A DNA stretch of 37,555 nt, taken from the NCBI GenBank assembly GCA_007116145.1, contig SKJB01000014.1:1-37555 (forward strand). Direction: 5' to 3'. Both the position numbers and the translations under genes were made by a program. Shown here piece by piece: positions 1 through 9,108 of the stretch. The DNA is from Limnochordia bacterium. GTDB lineage: Bacteria; Bacillota; Limnochordia; Darwinibacteriales; DTU012. The first letter of the stretch is position 1, and the number at the start of each line of letters is the position of its first letter. The notes under the pieces are model-generated. The model made no database searches. It saw nothing but the letters and a program-made list of their open reading frames with translations, and was not told the DNA's origin.

Positions 1-164
1 AAATGATCATGGCATACCCGCCTGGGATTCCCGTCGTCTGTATGGGCGAGAAAATTACACAGGAAGTTATCGCTTATATCCAGCTTTTAAAAGCAGAGGA
101 CTGTGAATTACAGGGTACTGCCGATCCTTACGTTAACTATATTCGTGTATTAGGAATGGAGTAA
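1..164 (+). CDS. Orn/Lys/Arg decarboxylase, C-terminal fragment
   Basis: This is the last 53 codons of a gene that begins before the window; the reading frame starts at base 3. The fragment contains YPPGIPVVCMGE and ends DPYVNYIRVLGME. Both match the C-terminal end of the PLP-dependent arginine/lysine/ornithine decarboxylase family (SpeA/YaaO type in Firmicutes), where a 'YPPGIP' segment and a terminal 'D-x-x-x-x-Y-I-R-V' are typical. These enzymes decarboxylate a basic amino acid to a polyamine precursor in the cytoplasm. The substrate cannot be told from this fragment. A strong terminator follows the stop, so it ends its own transcript. Confidence 0.8.
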   Translation, partial: MIMAYPPGIPVVCMGEKITQEVIAYIQLLKAEDCELQGTADPYVNYIRVLGME

Positions 165-176
165 ACCTCATAGATA

Positions 177-216
177 AAAAACCAGACTTGCCGCATGTGC
201 GAGCCTGGTTTTTTAT
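177..216 (+). terminator. Rho-independent terminator after decarboxylase gene
   Basis: Stem arms AACCAG-x-CTTGC and GCGAG-x-CTGGTT (one mismatch, one G.U pair) close a loop CGCATGT. The 3' arm runs into six T residues. It lies 12 bases after the decarboxylase stop. Confidence 0.85.
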
Positions 217-293
217 ATCCCAAAAACAGTGTATGAAATGCCTATTAGAAACTAATACTAAACAGAATCGAAAAGAAGGCTGGGGGAATTACT

Positions 294-689
294 ATGAAGA
301 CCCAGAACAAGTTGATCATGATTAGCTGTGCAGGAATGTTGCTCTGCACTACTCTGCTGTTTTATGTTCTGCAGACTACTACGACTTATTACTATACAAT
401 TGATGAAGTCATGGCTGGAGGCATCAAAAGACAACAGGAGATGCGCGTCAAAGGCCATCTAGATCCAACCAGCATTGCATTTGATCCTATGGGGCCAACC
501 TTGACGTTTACGCTAACCGATGGTGCCAACCAACTTACGGCGATATATGATCGCCCTGCCCCAGAGCATTTCATGCATGCAGATGAAGTTATTATTGAAG
601 GCATATTGTTACCAGCAGGCTACTTTGAAGTACGTAAACTCATGCTACAATGTGCCTCTCGATATGAATCACAGGAAGGCGGTACATGA
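294..689 (+). CDS. ccmE: CcmE-type heme chaperone, CxxxY variant
   Basis: A 131-residue cytochrome c maturation protein. An N-terminal membrane anchor (residues about 7-26) is followed by an OB-fold extracytoplasmic domain containing the family segments YYYTIDEVMAGG and VIIEGILLPAGYFEVRKLML. CcmE binds heme covalently and passes it to the CcmF synthetase. Classical CcmE uses the His of an HxxxY motif. Here the site reads C120-A-S-R-Y124, the CxxxY variant known from Desulfovibrio and archaea, which use a system I without CcmH. The start ATG follows a GGGGGA element. The stop overlaps the ccmF start in ATGA, so the two are probably translationally coupled. No ccmABCDGH is in the window. Confidence 0.85.
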   Translation: MKTQNKLIMISCAGMLLCTTLLFYVLQTTTTYYYTIDEVMAGGIKRQQEMRVKGHLDPTSIAFDPMGPTLTFTLTDGANQLTAIYDRPAPEHFMHADEVIIEGILLPAGYFEVRKLMLQCASRYESQEGGT

Positions 690-2497
690 CTATGACGTGG
701 CTTGGAACAGTATCTCTTTGGATTAGCTTCCTATCGGCACTGTATGCAATACTTGGTGCTGCATATTGTCACAGAGCAAAAAACGATTGGTTACTACAAA
801 GCGCAAAAATGGCCTCCCTTGGTTCAGCTCTGCTGGTGCTATTGGCATCAGGAATTCTTTGGCACGCACTTTTGAGTGGGAACTTTTGGTTATCCTATGT
901 TGTTGATTATACACAAAGAGATCTTGCTTGGTACTATAAACTAACTGCCTTTTGGGCTGGACAAGCTGGAAGTCTGCTATTTTGGCTCCTCATTCTTTCG
1001 CTCATTAGTTTACGCGTCAGTTTTGGTTTACATCAGGTGCTCAATAGTATTCGTGCTTGTTTTCTCTTCCTGCTTATCTGGATTATCCCACCCTTTTCAC
1101 AGCTAAGTGTACCACTTCCAGACGGGTTTGGTTTACATTCAATGTTGCAAAATATCGGTATGATTATCCACCCTCCCCTCATTCTTCTTGGCTATGCCTT
1201 GTTTAGTGTCCCTTTTGCGCTCGCTATTGTAAGTATGACTCAGACTGTTAATATTGGGTGGGAACACTTAGCTAGACCATGGCTCTTAGGGGCATGGCTG
1301 GCTTTAACCGCTGGAATCATAACGGGTGGGCAGTGGGCGTATACCGAATTAGGCTGGGGCGGTTACTGGGCATGGGATCCAGTAGAAAACGCCTCGTTAC
1401 TCCCTTGGTTAACCGCAACGGCCCTTTTGCATACATGTGTTATTGAGCGGCACGGCAGTGGAATGAAAGGCTGGAATTATCTACTCGTTTGCACTACCTT
1501 CCTACTCACCGTTTTTAGCACTTTTATCACTCGGAGCGGCATTGTTGACTCGGTCCACGCTTTTGGCCAAAGTCCTATAGGGCCGTACTTGCTCGCAATG
1601 ATCTTGCTATTTATGGGATATTCCATCTATTTAGGCATCCATAGACAGAAGGTGTTCACCATCGATGGAACCAATGTCACGACGACTAGAGCAGCTTTCT
1701 TAAAGACGTCTGCCCTAGTGCTGTGTGCTATTAGTCTCGTTGTATTTTTTGGTACCATAATGCCTGTTTTGTTTCAAGTCGTCACTGGGCGGACAATTTC
1801 TATTCAAGAATCTTTTTATAACACCGCTACCATTCCATTGTGGTTCGTACTCCTCGCTAGCATGTCTCTATTCCCACTGGTATCGAAACTAAGTGGGCGA
1901 TCCACACTCGTTGCTATTGTCGGAGTGGTTATTGCACTCAGACTAGCAGGTGTCGAACACTACATTGCACTGCTAGCATTTAGCCTGGTAACCCTAGGTG
2001 TTTTTGGCATTATTATCGACTATCGCGTCGGCACTCGAAACCGGAATCGTTGTGGAGCACACCTCGTCCACCTAGGCATAATCCTAATTGCCCTCGGTAT
2101 TACTGGATCCGTATACAACCAAGAAGCATTGGTTTTTGTCCAACCCGGCGATTTTATCGAAATTGAGCAGTATCAGTTCGAGTTTACCGGACTTAATCCT
2201 TATCGGAGCGGGATGCATACTCATGTAGGGACTTCTCTCCATGTTTTACAGGGTAATTCGTCCCTCGGGCGCATATCAGCCGAAAAGATATTCCATCCAA
2301 ACTATCCTCAACCGACTTCAAGAATTGGAATTCTTAGCCGCTTACGAGCCGATATCCATTTAACCTTAACTGGTTGGGAACAGGACATCACCTACTTACA
2401 AATCAATGTCAAACCTCTCGTTGCCTGGATCTGGCTGGGATCCTACATACTGTATCTCGGAATCATTATCCTACTTTGGAAACCCTCGCTCTTATAG
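686..2497 (+). CDS. ccmF: Cytochrome c heme lyase subunit CcmF
   Basis: A 603-residue polytopic membrane protein of the heme-handling family. The tryptophan-rich WWD loop WGGYWAWDPVENASLLPWL lies at about residues 224-242. Conserved histidines are visible in MIIHPPLILLGY (H162) and in VDSVHAFGQSP, and a late segment AHLVHLGIILIALG is typical of CcmF. In system I the protein takes heme from CcmE and attaches it to CXXCH of apocytochromes outside the membrane. It is a little shorter than proteobacterial CcmF (about 640-660). The start is the ATG of the ATGA overlap with ccmE. The 3' end overlaps a convergent gene by 6 bases, so no terminator separates them. Confidence 0.93.
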   Translation: MTMTWLGTVSLWISFLSALYAILGAAYCHRAKNDWLLQSAKMASLGSALLVLLASGILWHALLSGNFWLSYVVDYTQRDLAWYYKLTAFWAGQAGSLLFWLLILSLISLRVSFGLHQVLNSIRACFLFLLIWIIPPFSQLSVPLPDGFGLHSMLQNIGMIIHPPLILLGYALFSVPFALAIVSMTQTVNIGWEHLARPWLLGAWLALTAGIITGGQWAYTELGWGGYWAWDPVENASLLPWLTATALLHTCVIERHGSGMKGWNYLLVCTTFLLTVFSTFITRSGIVDSVHAFGQSPIGPYLLAMILLFMGYSIYLGIHRQKVFTIDGTNVTTTRAAFLKTSALVLCAISLVVFFGTIMPVLFQVVTGRTISIQESFYNTATIPLWFVLLASMSLFPLVSKLSGRSTLVAIVGVVIALRLAGVEHYIALLAFSLVTLGVFGIIIDYRVGTRNRNRCGAHLVHLGIILIALGITGSVYNQEALVFVQPGDFIEIEQYQFEFTGLNPYRSGMHTHVGTSLHVLQGNSSLGRISAEKIFHPNYPQPTSRIGILSRLRADIHLTLTGWEQDITYLQINVKPLVAWIWLGSYILYLGIIILLWKPSLL

Positions 2498-3403
2498 CAA
2501 TAGCACAAGCAAAGGAATGGTCACTAGGGATGCAATCGTCGATATCGCGACCAAACGGGAAGCTAATAAAGAATCACCTTTAAATGTTTCGGCAAAGATA
2601 GCGGTATTCGCTGCAGCAGGCATACCAACTAAAATGACACTTATTGCTAGGAGAATATCGGGAACACCGATTAACCGCAATATTCCTAATGTGATTAGCG
2701 GCAATAGGAGTAAGCGGATAGCTGTCCCGTAATACACCGAGCTTCCAGAAAATATACCTTTTAGATTAGCATCTGCTAGTAATGCTCCCACAATTAACAT
2801 GGAGATGGGTATTGTCATCGAACCAACCATCTCCATCGTGCGAATAATAGGGATGGGTAGGCGAATAGAAAAAATAAATAGGATCAGGCCAATAAAAACA
2901 GAGACTATCCCAGGATTTAGTACAGCTTTCTGGAATGTCTTGGCGTCTTTTGCTCCGTTAAAAAGCATAACCCCATACGTCCAAAGAAATACGTTAAAGG
3001 AAATTACATAGATAGAACCATAAAAAATACCAATCCGCCCATATAAGCTTTCCAACACGGGAAAACCCATAAATGCACAGTTTGAAAAAACAGTGATAAA
3101 ACGCAGAATACTACGGACATCAACCGGATACCTATAATATATGACTAACCCAAGAACCGCTGACACACTATGGATACCTAGAGAAATAAGAAAAAGGATC
3201 CCCGCGTTCTGTAACATCGCATACGAAAACTCAAAATGAAACGATGCAATAATCATTAAAGGCATCGTAATGTTTAGTAATAAATGCGAAAGTTGTTTGG
3301 TCAAATCCTCGCTCATAAAACCCCGTTTACGAGCATATACCCCGATGATCATAATTAAAAATAGAACCATTACCTCATTAACGACTACATTAGTATTTAT
3401 CAC
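2492..3403 (-). CDS. AEC family transporter (auxin efflux carrier/MleP-like)
   Basis: A 303-residue hydrophobic protein with about ten predicted membrane segments. It has the features of the auxin efflux carrier family: N-terminal MVLFLIMIIGVYARKRG, the half-way segment FSNCAFMGFPVLESLYG with a membrane-breaking proline, and C-terminal LLAISVILVGMPAAANTAIFAE. Bacterial members move organic acids such as malate or malonate, or amino acids; the substrate cannot be inferred here. The start is GTG, preceded at about 10 bases by GAGAAGG. It stands alone, convergent with ccmF (6-base overlap) and divergent from the GGDEF-EAL gene. Confidence 0.85.
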   Translation of the reverse strand: MINTNVVVNEVMVLFLIMIIGVYARKRGFMSEDLTKQLSHLLLNITMPLMIIASFHFEFSYAMLQNAGILFLISLGIHSVSAVLGLVIYYRYPVDVRSILRFITVFSNCAFMGFPVLESLYGRIGIFYGSIYVISFNVFLWTYGVMLFNGAKDAKTFQKAVLNPGIVSVFIGLILFIFSIRLPIPIIRTMEMVGSMTIPISMLIVGALLADANLKGIFSGSSVYYGTAIRLLLLPLITLGILRLIGVPDILLAISVILVGMPAAANTAIFAETFKGDSLLASRLVAISTIASLVTIPLLVLLL

Positions 3404-3546
3404 CTGCTCAACACCTTCTCCATAGACTTCATCGTTCCATTATAGCAAAAATCCTACCACTATTCTACACAAACCCCTATTCATTCTAAAATTGCTCAAA
3501 ATCCGTCAGTTTTTTGCCTAAAAACAAGCAGGAATATATAGCGTAG

Positions 3547-5271
3547 ATGCGGAACATGTCTAGAATGATTAGAGATAACAAAAAGGGGCATAGTTTTGTG
3601 AAAACTACACGACAGAATTCTTTCTTTGAGCACCGTTATAAATCGTTTTGTCAACATAGTCCAGATGGGATATTTTCATTAAGCTTAGAGGGTGTATTTA
3701 CGGATGTAAACCCCGCACTTGTGGCTCTTTGTGGCCACTCAAAGAGCCAGATGATTGAGCGTTCCTATACAGACTACATTCCTACCGAGAGATTGAATGA
3801 AAATATTGCACTTATTCAATTAACGAAAAAAGGGTCAGTCCAACACATACAGACAGAATTTCTTCACGTTGACGGGCACTTTATCCAAATAGATTTAACC
3901 ACTATCCCCATTATTGTTGATCAGGAGGTTCTTGGTATTCAAGGAATTATCAAGGATGTCTCAAACGAGAGTGCTAGACAAAACCAGATTGAGGAAATGA
4001 CGTACTATGATCCATTAACGAAGCTACCCAATCGTAACTTGTTCAACATCCGATTAAAAGAGTTGTTAGAGCAGACAGATGACAACCATTGCCAATTAGC
4101 GCTACTATTTATCGATCTGGATCGATTCAAATTAGTCAATGACACCCTTGGACATAGTGCAGGTGATCAACTGCTGAAGGTCGTGGCTCATCGTCTCAAA
4201 GAAAACCTTAATGAAGAGGCTTTTGTTGCAAGATTAGGCGGTGACGAGTTTGTGCTTGTTTTAGGAGAGACCGATCAGCCAGAGGCGGCAATCATCGCGC
4301 AAACGATAATCAAAGCGATTGCCAAACCTATTCGGATCAATGAACAAAATTTCCTGATTACACCGAGTATTGGTATCAGTTTACACCCTCATGACGGAAA
4401 TGATCCCTCGATGCTCGTTAGAAGTGCAGACATTGCGATGTATCAAGCGAAAGAAAAGGGGCGCAACTGCTACCAATTCTATCTGCAGAGTATGGGTGAG
4501 CAAACCAAGCGTAAATTAGAGATGGAAAGGGCACTACGCGAGTCTCTCATCAATAATGATTTTATTCTACACTACCAGCCACAAGTTGATCTTGAACTCG
4601 ACCGCATCACTGGTCTTGAAGCCTTAGTGCGATGGGAACACCCTCTTTTAGGACTGATACCGCCCCTTGAATTTATCCCTTTAGCTGAAGAAACGGGGCT
4701 AATTGTCCCATTAGGCGAATGGATTTTACGTGCTGCCTGCCAGCAATTCCATCTTTGGTTAGAGCGAGGATGTTCGCTAACTCGTTTATCCGTAAATATC
4801 TCAGTAATTCAATTTGATCAAGATAATTTCTGCCAACGAGTCATTGAGATCCTTGAAGAGACTGAACTCGATCCAGAATACTTGGAATTAGAGATCACCG
4901 AGAGTCAAATGTTGAATTTCGACAGCGTAATTGATAAAATAAAAAACTTGCGCTCAAAGGGAGTTAAAATCGCGATTGATGATTTTGGTACAGGCTACTC
5001 ACCACTGAGTCATTTACGCCAAATTGGGATTGACACACTCAAGATTGACAAAGGATTTATCACAAATATCTGTAATAACCCCAGAGACAAAGTCATTGTG
5101 CAATCGATAGTTTATATGGCACAAATGATGAAGCTAAATTTGATAGCCGAAGGAGTAGAAACAGCCGAACAATTAAAGCTCCTAGTTGGCGAAAATCTCA
5201 AAGAGGTGCAGGGTTTCTACTTCAGCCGTCCTCTACCCTTTCTTGAACTCGAATCATTATTGTTTAAATAG
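3547..5271 (+). CDS. PAS-GGDEF-EAL cyclic-di-GMP enzyme
   Basis: A 574-residue protein with a PAS domain (about 28-140), a GGDEF domain (about 152-315) and an EAL domain (about 325-574), and no membrane segment. The cyclase signature is intact (ARLGGDEF, GGDEF at 231-235), but the RxxD inhibitory site upstream reads NEEA, so product inhibition through that site is unlikely. The phosphodiesterase signatures are intact as well: GLEALVRWEHP, EITESQM, IDDFGTGYSPLSHL, LKIDKGFI, IAEGVET. It could therefore make or break c-di-GMP; which activity dominates cannot be read from sequence. An alternative start is GTG at 3598, 9 bases after AAGGGG and better placed than the site before the first ATG. The flagellar and chemotaxis genes in the window are plausible targets of the pathway. 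Confidence 0.93.
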   Translation: MRNMSRMIRDNKKGHSFVKTTRQNSFFEHRYKSFCQHSPDGIFSLSLEGVFTDVNPALVALCGHSKSQMIERSYTDYIPTERLNENIALIQLTKKGSVQHIQTEFLHVDGHFIQIDLTTIPIIVDQEVLGIQGIIKDVSNESARQNQIEEMTYYDPLTKLPNRNLFNIRLKELLEQTDDNHCQLALLFIDLDRFKLVNDTLGHSAGDQLLKVVAHRLKENLNEEAFVARLGGDEFVLVLGETDQPEAAIIAQTIIKAIAKPIRINEQNFLITPSIGISLHPHDGNDPSMLVRSADIAMYQAKEKGRNCYQFYLQSMGEQTKRKLEMERALRESLINNDFILHYQPQVDLELDRITGLEALVRWEHPLLGLIPPLEFIPLAEETGLIVPLGEWILRAACQQFHLWLERGCSLTRLSVNISVIQFDQDNFCQRVIEILEETELDPEYLELEITESQMLNFDSVIDKIKNLRSKGVKIAIDDFGTGYSPLSHLRQIGIDTLKIDKGFITNICNNPRDKVIVQSIVYMAQMMKLNLIAEGVETAEQLKLLVGENLKEVQGFYFSRPLPFLELESLLFK

Positions 5272-5291
5272 TATTTTACTTAGGTAGCCAC

Positions 5292-5330
5292 AATAAAACT
5301 CCGCGAAGTTAAACTTTGCGGAGTTTTATT
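5292..5330. terminator. Bidirectional intrinsic terminator
   Basis: Perfect 13-bp arms, AATAAAACTCCGC (5292-5304) and GCGGAGTTTTATT (5318-5330), lie between two convergent genes. Each arm carries an A/T-rich end, so it can stop transcription from both sides. Confidence 0.92.
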
Positions 5331-5345
5331 CTCATTGCGTATCGT

Positions 5346-7181
5346 TTAACTGACAGAAGGTTTCTTGTAGCGAAACTGTTTTTCACATAAACTCTCGTAC
5401 AAACCACCATGGGATACCAACTGTTCATGGGTCCCTGATTCCATGATCTCTCCATCTTCTAGCACTAATATCTGATCGGCAGCCATAATAGTCGACAAGC
5501 GATGGGCAATTACTATACTTGTACGCCCTTCGAGTAACGGTTCGATCGCATCTTGAATGAGAACTTCAGACATGGAGTCTAGTGATGATGTGGCCTCATC
5601 AAAGATTAAAATCCTTGGATCCTTTAACACTGCTCGGGCGATGGATAACCGTTGTTTTTCGCCACCGGATAACCTCATCCCCCGTTCACCCACAATCGTA
5701 TCGTATCCTTCGGGTAGATCCGTAATAAAACTATGGATATTTGCTATTTCACAAGCTTTTACAAGCTCCTCATCGGTAGCCTCGGCTTTACTATAACGCA
5801 AATTCTCTTTAACGGAAGCATTAAACACATACGTATCTTGCGTCACAATACCGATTTGCGAGCGTAGCGATTCTAATGTGATATCGGCAATACTAATCCC
5901 ATCTATTTTTATGTCACCGCCATTTGGCTGATACAATCTTGATATTAGATATGTGATGGTGGTCTTACCAGATCCACTCAAGCCCACCAAGGCTGTTACT
6001 TGACCTGGTTCAATGGTAAAGTTAATGTTTTTAAGCGTCGTTTGGTCCTCGGTATAGGAGAAGTGGACATTCTCAAACTCAATTTTACCTTGAATCGTTG
6101 GAATAGCGATAGCCTTCGGCTGATCCTTAATTTCATGCTCCATGTCTAGGTACTCAAAAATCCGTTCAAACAGAGCCATGGATCGAGCGATTTCAATGTG
6201 GATACCAGACAAATGGGCAACTGGACCATAGAGTCGGTTAAGCAGTGTAGCAAATGCTACAATATCTCCAATGGTAACTTCCCCCTGGATAAATAAATAC
6301 CCGCCGTAGAAGAAAATTAGATTCGGTCCCAGCTGAGAAAAGGAACTAATAACCATGCGAAACCAGCGACCGACAATCGATTCACGAATCTGTAAACCAA
6401 TAATATCACGGTTAATCCCTTGAAACCGCTTATACTCATACTTTTCACGCGTACAGATTTTGATGAGCATCGCACCACTAATGTTTAATGTCTCGTGCAC
6501 AATAGTATTGAGTTCGGCCAATTTCTCTTGTGTTTTCGTGGCTAACCTCCATCGGGTCTGACCCACTCTTTTTGTTGGATAAATAAACAAGGGAGGTATA
6601 ATTAATGCAAGAATTGCCAGTTTCCAGTTCATTAATACTAACGTAGTCGCGGTTAAAACTAGCGTGGCTGTATGTTGGAGAATTTGAATGACGGTTCCCG
6701 AAAAGACTCGTTCAATTCCACTTACATCGTTATTTAACCGAGAAATAATATCTCCTGTCTTTGTTATCGAAAAAAAGCGCAAAGACATATACTGTAGATG
6801 ATTGTACATTTTATTCTTAATATCAAAAATAATATGCTTCGACACCCAGATATTTAAGTAATTCTCACCCACACTGATTAACCCGCCGAGCACTGTTGCA
6901 CCAAAAGAAATAACTGTTAAGTATGCAAGTAACGACATATTCATTTCTGGCAATGCCTTATCAATAATATTCCTTGTTAAGAGTGGTCCCACTAATCCTA
7001 AAGATGAAATAACAAAAATCGCTAATATCATTAAAATTAGTCGTGGCCAGTAGGGCAAATAGTACCGCCCTATCCTAAAAAGTAGCTCCTTAGTAATCTT
7101 AACTTTTGGGACATCTTCTTCACTATTGCGCATAAGACGACCCATTCCCATTCCCATTCCCGAACCGGAACCCATACCCAT
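5346..7181 (-). CDS. ABC exporter half-transporter (membrane domain fused to ATPase)
   Basis: A 611-residue fusion of a six-helix ABC type-1 membrane domain (about 35-340) and a nucleotide-binding domain (about 365-600). The ATPase has Walker A GLSGSGKTT, signature LSGGEKQRLSIARA, Walker B ILIFDEATSSLD and H-loop IAHRLST. All catalytic positions are standard. It resembles MsbA/LmrA-like half transporters that work as dimers exporting lipids, drugs or peptides; the substrate is unknown. The N-terminus is unusual: about 14 residues made almost only of Met, Gly and Ser, encoded partly by a GGAATG hexamer repeated three times. It is a single-gene unit ending at the shared terminator. The start is ATG, 10 bases after GGAG. 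Confidence 0.9.
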   Translation of the reverse strand: MGMGSGSGMGMGMGRLMRNSEEDVPKVKITKELLFRIGRYYLPYWPRLILMILAIFVISSLGLVGPLLTRNIIDKALPEMNMSLLAYLTVISFGATVLGGLISVGENYLNIWVSKHIIFDIKNKMYNHLQYMSLRFFSITKTGDIISRLNNDVSGIERVFSGTVIQILQHTATLVLTATTLVLMNWKLAILALIIPPLFIYPTKRVGQTRWRLATKTQEKLAELNTIVHETLNISGAMLIKICTREKYEYKRFQGINRDIIGLQIRESIVGRWFRMVISSFSQLGPNLIFFYGGYLFIQGEVTIGDIVAFATLLNRLYGPVAHLSGIHIEIARSMALFERIFEYLDMEHEIKDQPKAIAIPTIQGKIEFENVHFSYTEDQTTLKNINFTIEPGQVTALVGLSGSGKTTITYLISRLYQPNGGDIKIDGISIADITLESLRSQIGIVTQDTYVFNASVKENLRYSKAEATDEELVKACEIANIHSFITDLPEGYDTIVGERGMRLSGGEKQRLSIARAVLKDPRILIFDEATSSLDSMSEVLIQDAIEPLLEGRTSIVIAHRLSTIMAADQILVLEDGEIMESGTHEQLVSHGGLYESLCEKQFRYKKPSVS

Positions 7182-7487
7182 TGTCTACCCACTCCATTCC
7201 CTATAATTCTTCGTGCCACGAGAATTTGATATCTACATGTAATATTCTTGACGGATCACCCTAATCCCTCTTAAATAATCAAAAGATCCAAAAATAACCA
7301 CTGTAGACTTAGGCAGCGCCTGGGCAAAATAGCACTAATGCTTAATTCGAGAGTGTGAAATAGCGTATGAAACGTAATACTTCACGTTATAGCAGAGGAC
7401 TTTTACAATAACTGCGAGAAGAATACATCAACAGTGCTTTTGGAGCAGCTCTTTGTTACTCTGCTTCATTCCAGAAGGGAGAAGAAC
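7182..7487. other. Divergent intergenic region, no gene seen
   Basis: About 300 bases separate the ABC exporter gene from malQ. I see no convincing open frame, RNA gene or long repeat. A short inverted pair, AACGT and ACGTT (8-base spacer), near 7370-7390 may be an operator or chance. Promoters for both flanking genes are expected here, but none stands out. Confidence 0.4.
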
Positions 7488-8975
7488 ATGGCGAATAATC
7501 GCAATGCAGGCGTATTAGTACATCTTACTTCACTACCTGGCAAACATGGTATTGGTGACTTAGGAGAGGGAGCTTACCGGTTTATCGATTTTTTGGTCGC
7601 TAGCGGACAGAGACTCTGGCAAGTTCTACCGACAGGACCCACCGATCCCTGTAACTCACCCTACGCATCGTATTCTGCTTTTGGTGGAAACCCACTACTT
7701 ATTAATATCGATTACCTAAAGCAAATCAATCTCTTAGATGCTAAGGAGCTGTCGAGCCTGGTAATACCAGAATACCCTAATGTCAATTACCCATTTGTAA
7801 ACGAAGTTAAGCACAACTTACTACAAATTGCTTTTCAACGATACCGTTCTACCGAACCGACAGAACTAACTCAAAAATTACTGGAGTTCCAACATAGGCA
7901 GCAACACTGGCTCTCCGACTATAGTTTGTTTATGGCCTTAAAAGACCATTTTCAAGGCGTTTCGTGGACTAAATGGCCCGAACCTATTCGCAGACGCCAG
8001 CCTGAAGCCATAACTGCTTGGCAGAAGTCGCTTGCTGCAGAAATCCAGTACCAAGAATTTCTGCAATATCTGTTTTTTACCCAGTGGGATATGTTAAAAA
8101 CGTATGCAAACGATCAAGGCATCAAAATGATCGGAGATCTACCAATCTTTGTCGCTCACGACAGTGCTGATGTCTGGACATATTCCGAGCTGTTTGATCT
8201 AGATAATCAAGGGATACCAACTGCTGTAGCTGGAGTCCCACCGGACTATTTTAGTGCAACTGGGCAGCACTGGGGTAACCCGCTATATAATTGGAGTAAA
8301 CACAAAGAACAAGACTATAGCTGGTGGATCTCTCGCATAGAAACACTACTTAGCATTGTTGATCTGATTCGGGTTGATCATTTTCGAGGCTTTGAAGCGT
8401 ACTGGAGCATTCCCTTCGGAGAAAAAACAGCGGTAAATGGCAATTGGAAAAAAGGACCTGGAGCTTGCTTTTTTCAAGCCATAGAACAGAAAATAGGATA
8501 CTTACCCATCATTTGTGAGGATCTCGGCTTCATTACCAAGGAAGTGGAAGAATTACGCGATCAATTTAAGCTACCAGGGATGCGAGTTTTACAATTTGCA
8601 TTTGACGAATTACGGGCCAATGTACACACACCCCACAATCATGTACAAAACAGTGTCGTCTATACAGGTACACATGACAACGACACCACACTTGGATGGT
8701 TTCAAAAAGCGACAAAAGAGACCCAGACGTATGCATTACGCTATCTCGGAACCAACAGCGGTAATATTGCGTGGGACTTCATACGGGCAGCCTACGCTTC
8801 TCCTGCAAATACAGCCATCATTCCCTTGCAAGATATCTTATCCCTAGATACCAAGAGCCGAATGAATACACCCGGCACAGCCGAACATAACTGGGAATGG
8901 CGTTTTCACCCTAGTCACCTAACCGACGAAGTGACCCAGCGCTTAGCTGCCATGACAACACTGTACGAACGATAA
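7488..8975 (+). CDS. malQ: 4-alpha-glucanotransferase (amylomaltase, GH77)
   Basis: A 495-residue cytoplasmic enzyme that transfers segments of alpha-1,4-glucan between maltodextrins. The N-terminus GVLVHLTSLPGKHGIGDLG is characteristic. The three GH77 catalytic carboxylates are present: Asp297 in RVDHFRG (nucleophile), Glu344 in CEDLG (acid/base) and Asp397 in GTHDNDT. Length fits bacterial amylomaltases (about 500). I chose the ATG at 7488, four bases after GGGAGAAG. A longer in-frame GTG start at 7434 adds 18 residues with no family match. It stands alone, with no other glycogen or maltose gene in the window, so its metabolic partners lie elsewhere. Confidence 0.95.
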   Translation: MANNRNAGVLVHLTSLPGKHGIGDLGEGAYRFIDFLVASGQRLWQVLPTGPTDPCNSPYASYSAFGGNPLLINIDYLKQINLLDAKELSSLVIPEYPNVNYPFVNEVKHNLLQIAFQRYRSTEPTELTQKLLEFQHRQQHWLSDYSLFMALKDHFQGVSWTKWPEPIRRRQPEAITAWQKSLAAEIQYQEFLQYLFFTQWDMLKTYANDQGIKMIGDLPIFVAHDSADVWTYSELFDLDNQGIPTAVAGVPPDYFSATGQHWGNPLYNWSKHKEQDYSWWISRIETLLSIVDLIRVDHFRGFEAYWSIPFGEKTAVNGNWKKGPGACFFQAIEQKIGYLPIICEDLGFITKEVEELRDQFKLPGMRVLQFAFDELRANVHTPHNHVQNSVVYTGTHDNDTTLGWFQKATKETQTYALRYLGTNSGNIAWDFIRAAYASPANTAIIPLQDILSLDTKSRMNTPGTAEHNWEWRFHPSHLTDEVTQRLAAMTTLYER

Positions 8976-8976
8976 T

Positions 8977-9015
8977 AAAGTAGGGACAGAGGAGTTATCT
9001 CCCCATCCCTACTTT
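8977..9015. terminator. Hairpin between malQ and cobO
   Basis: The 10-bp arms AAAGTAGGGA (8977-8986) and TCCCTACTTT (9006-9015) are perfect, with an inner GGAG/CTCC pairing. There is only a short T run, but it lies directly after the malQ stop between convergent genes, so termination is the likely role. Confidence 0.65.
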
Positions 9016-9108
9016 AAACCAATTATTCCACTAATCGACACTGCTGCTGTGATACGAGCTGCTGCTGAAACGAGTATCAACTGGGCTCATCTTAACGCTG
9101 TGTTTGCG

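Noticed and set aside
7434-7487. Upstream GTG start for malQ
   Set aside because: The extra 18 residues have no family match and the ATG at 7488 has a good ribosome site.
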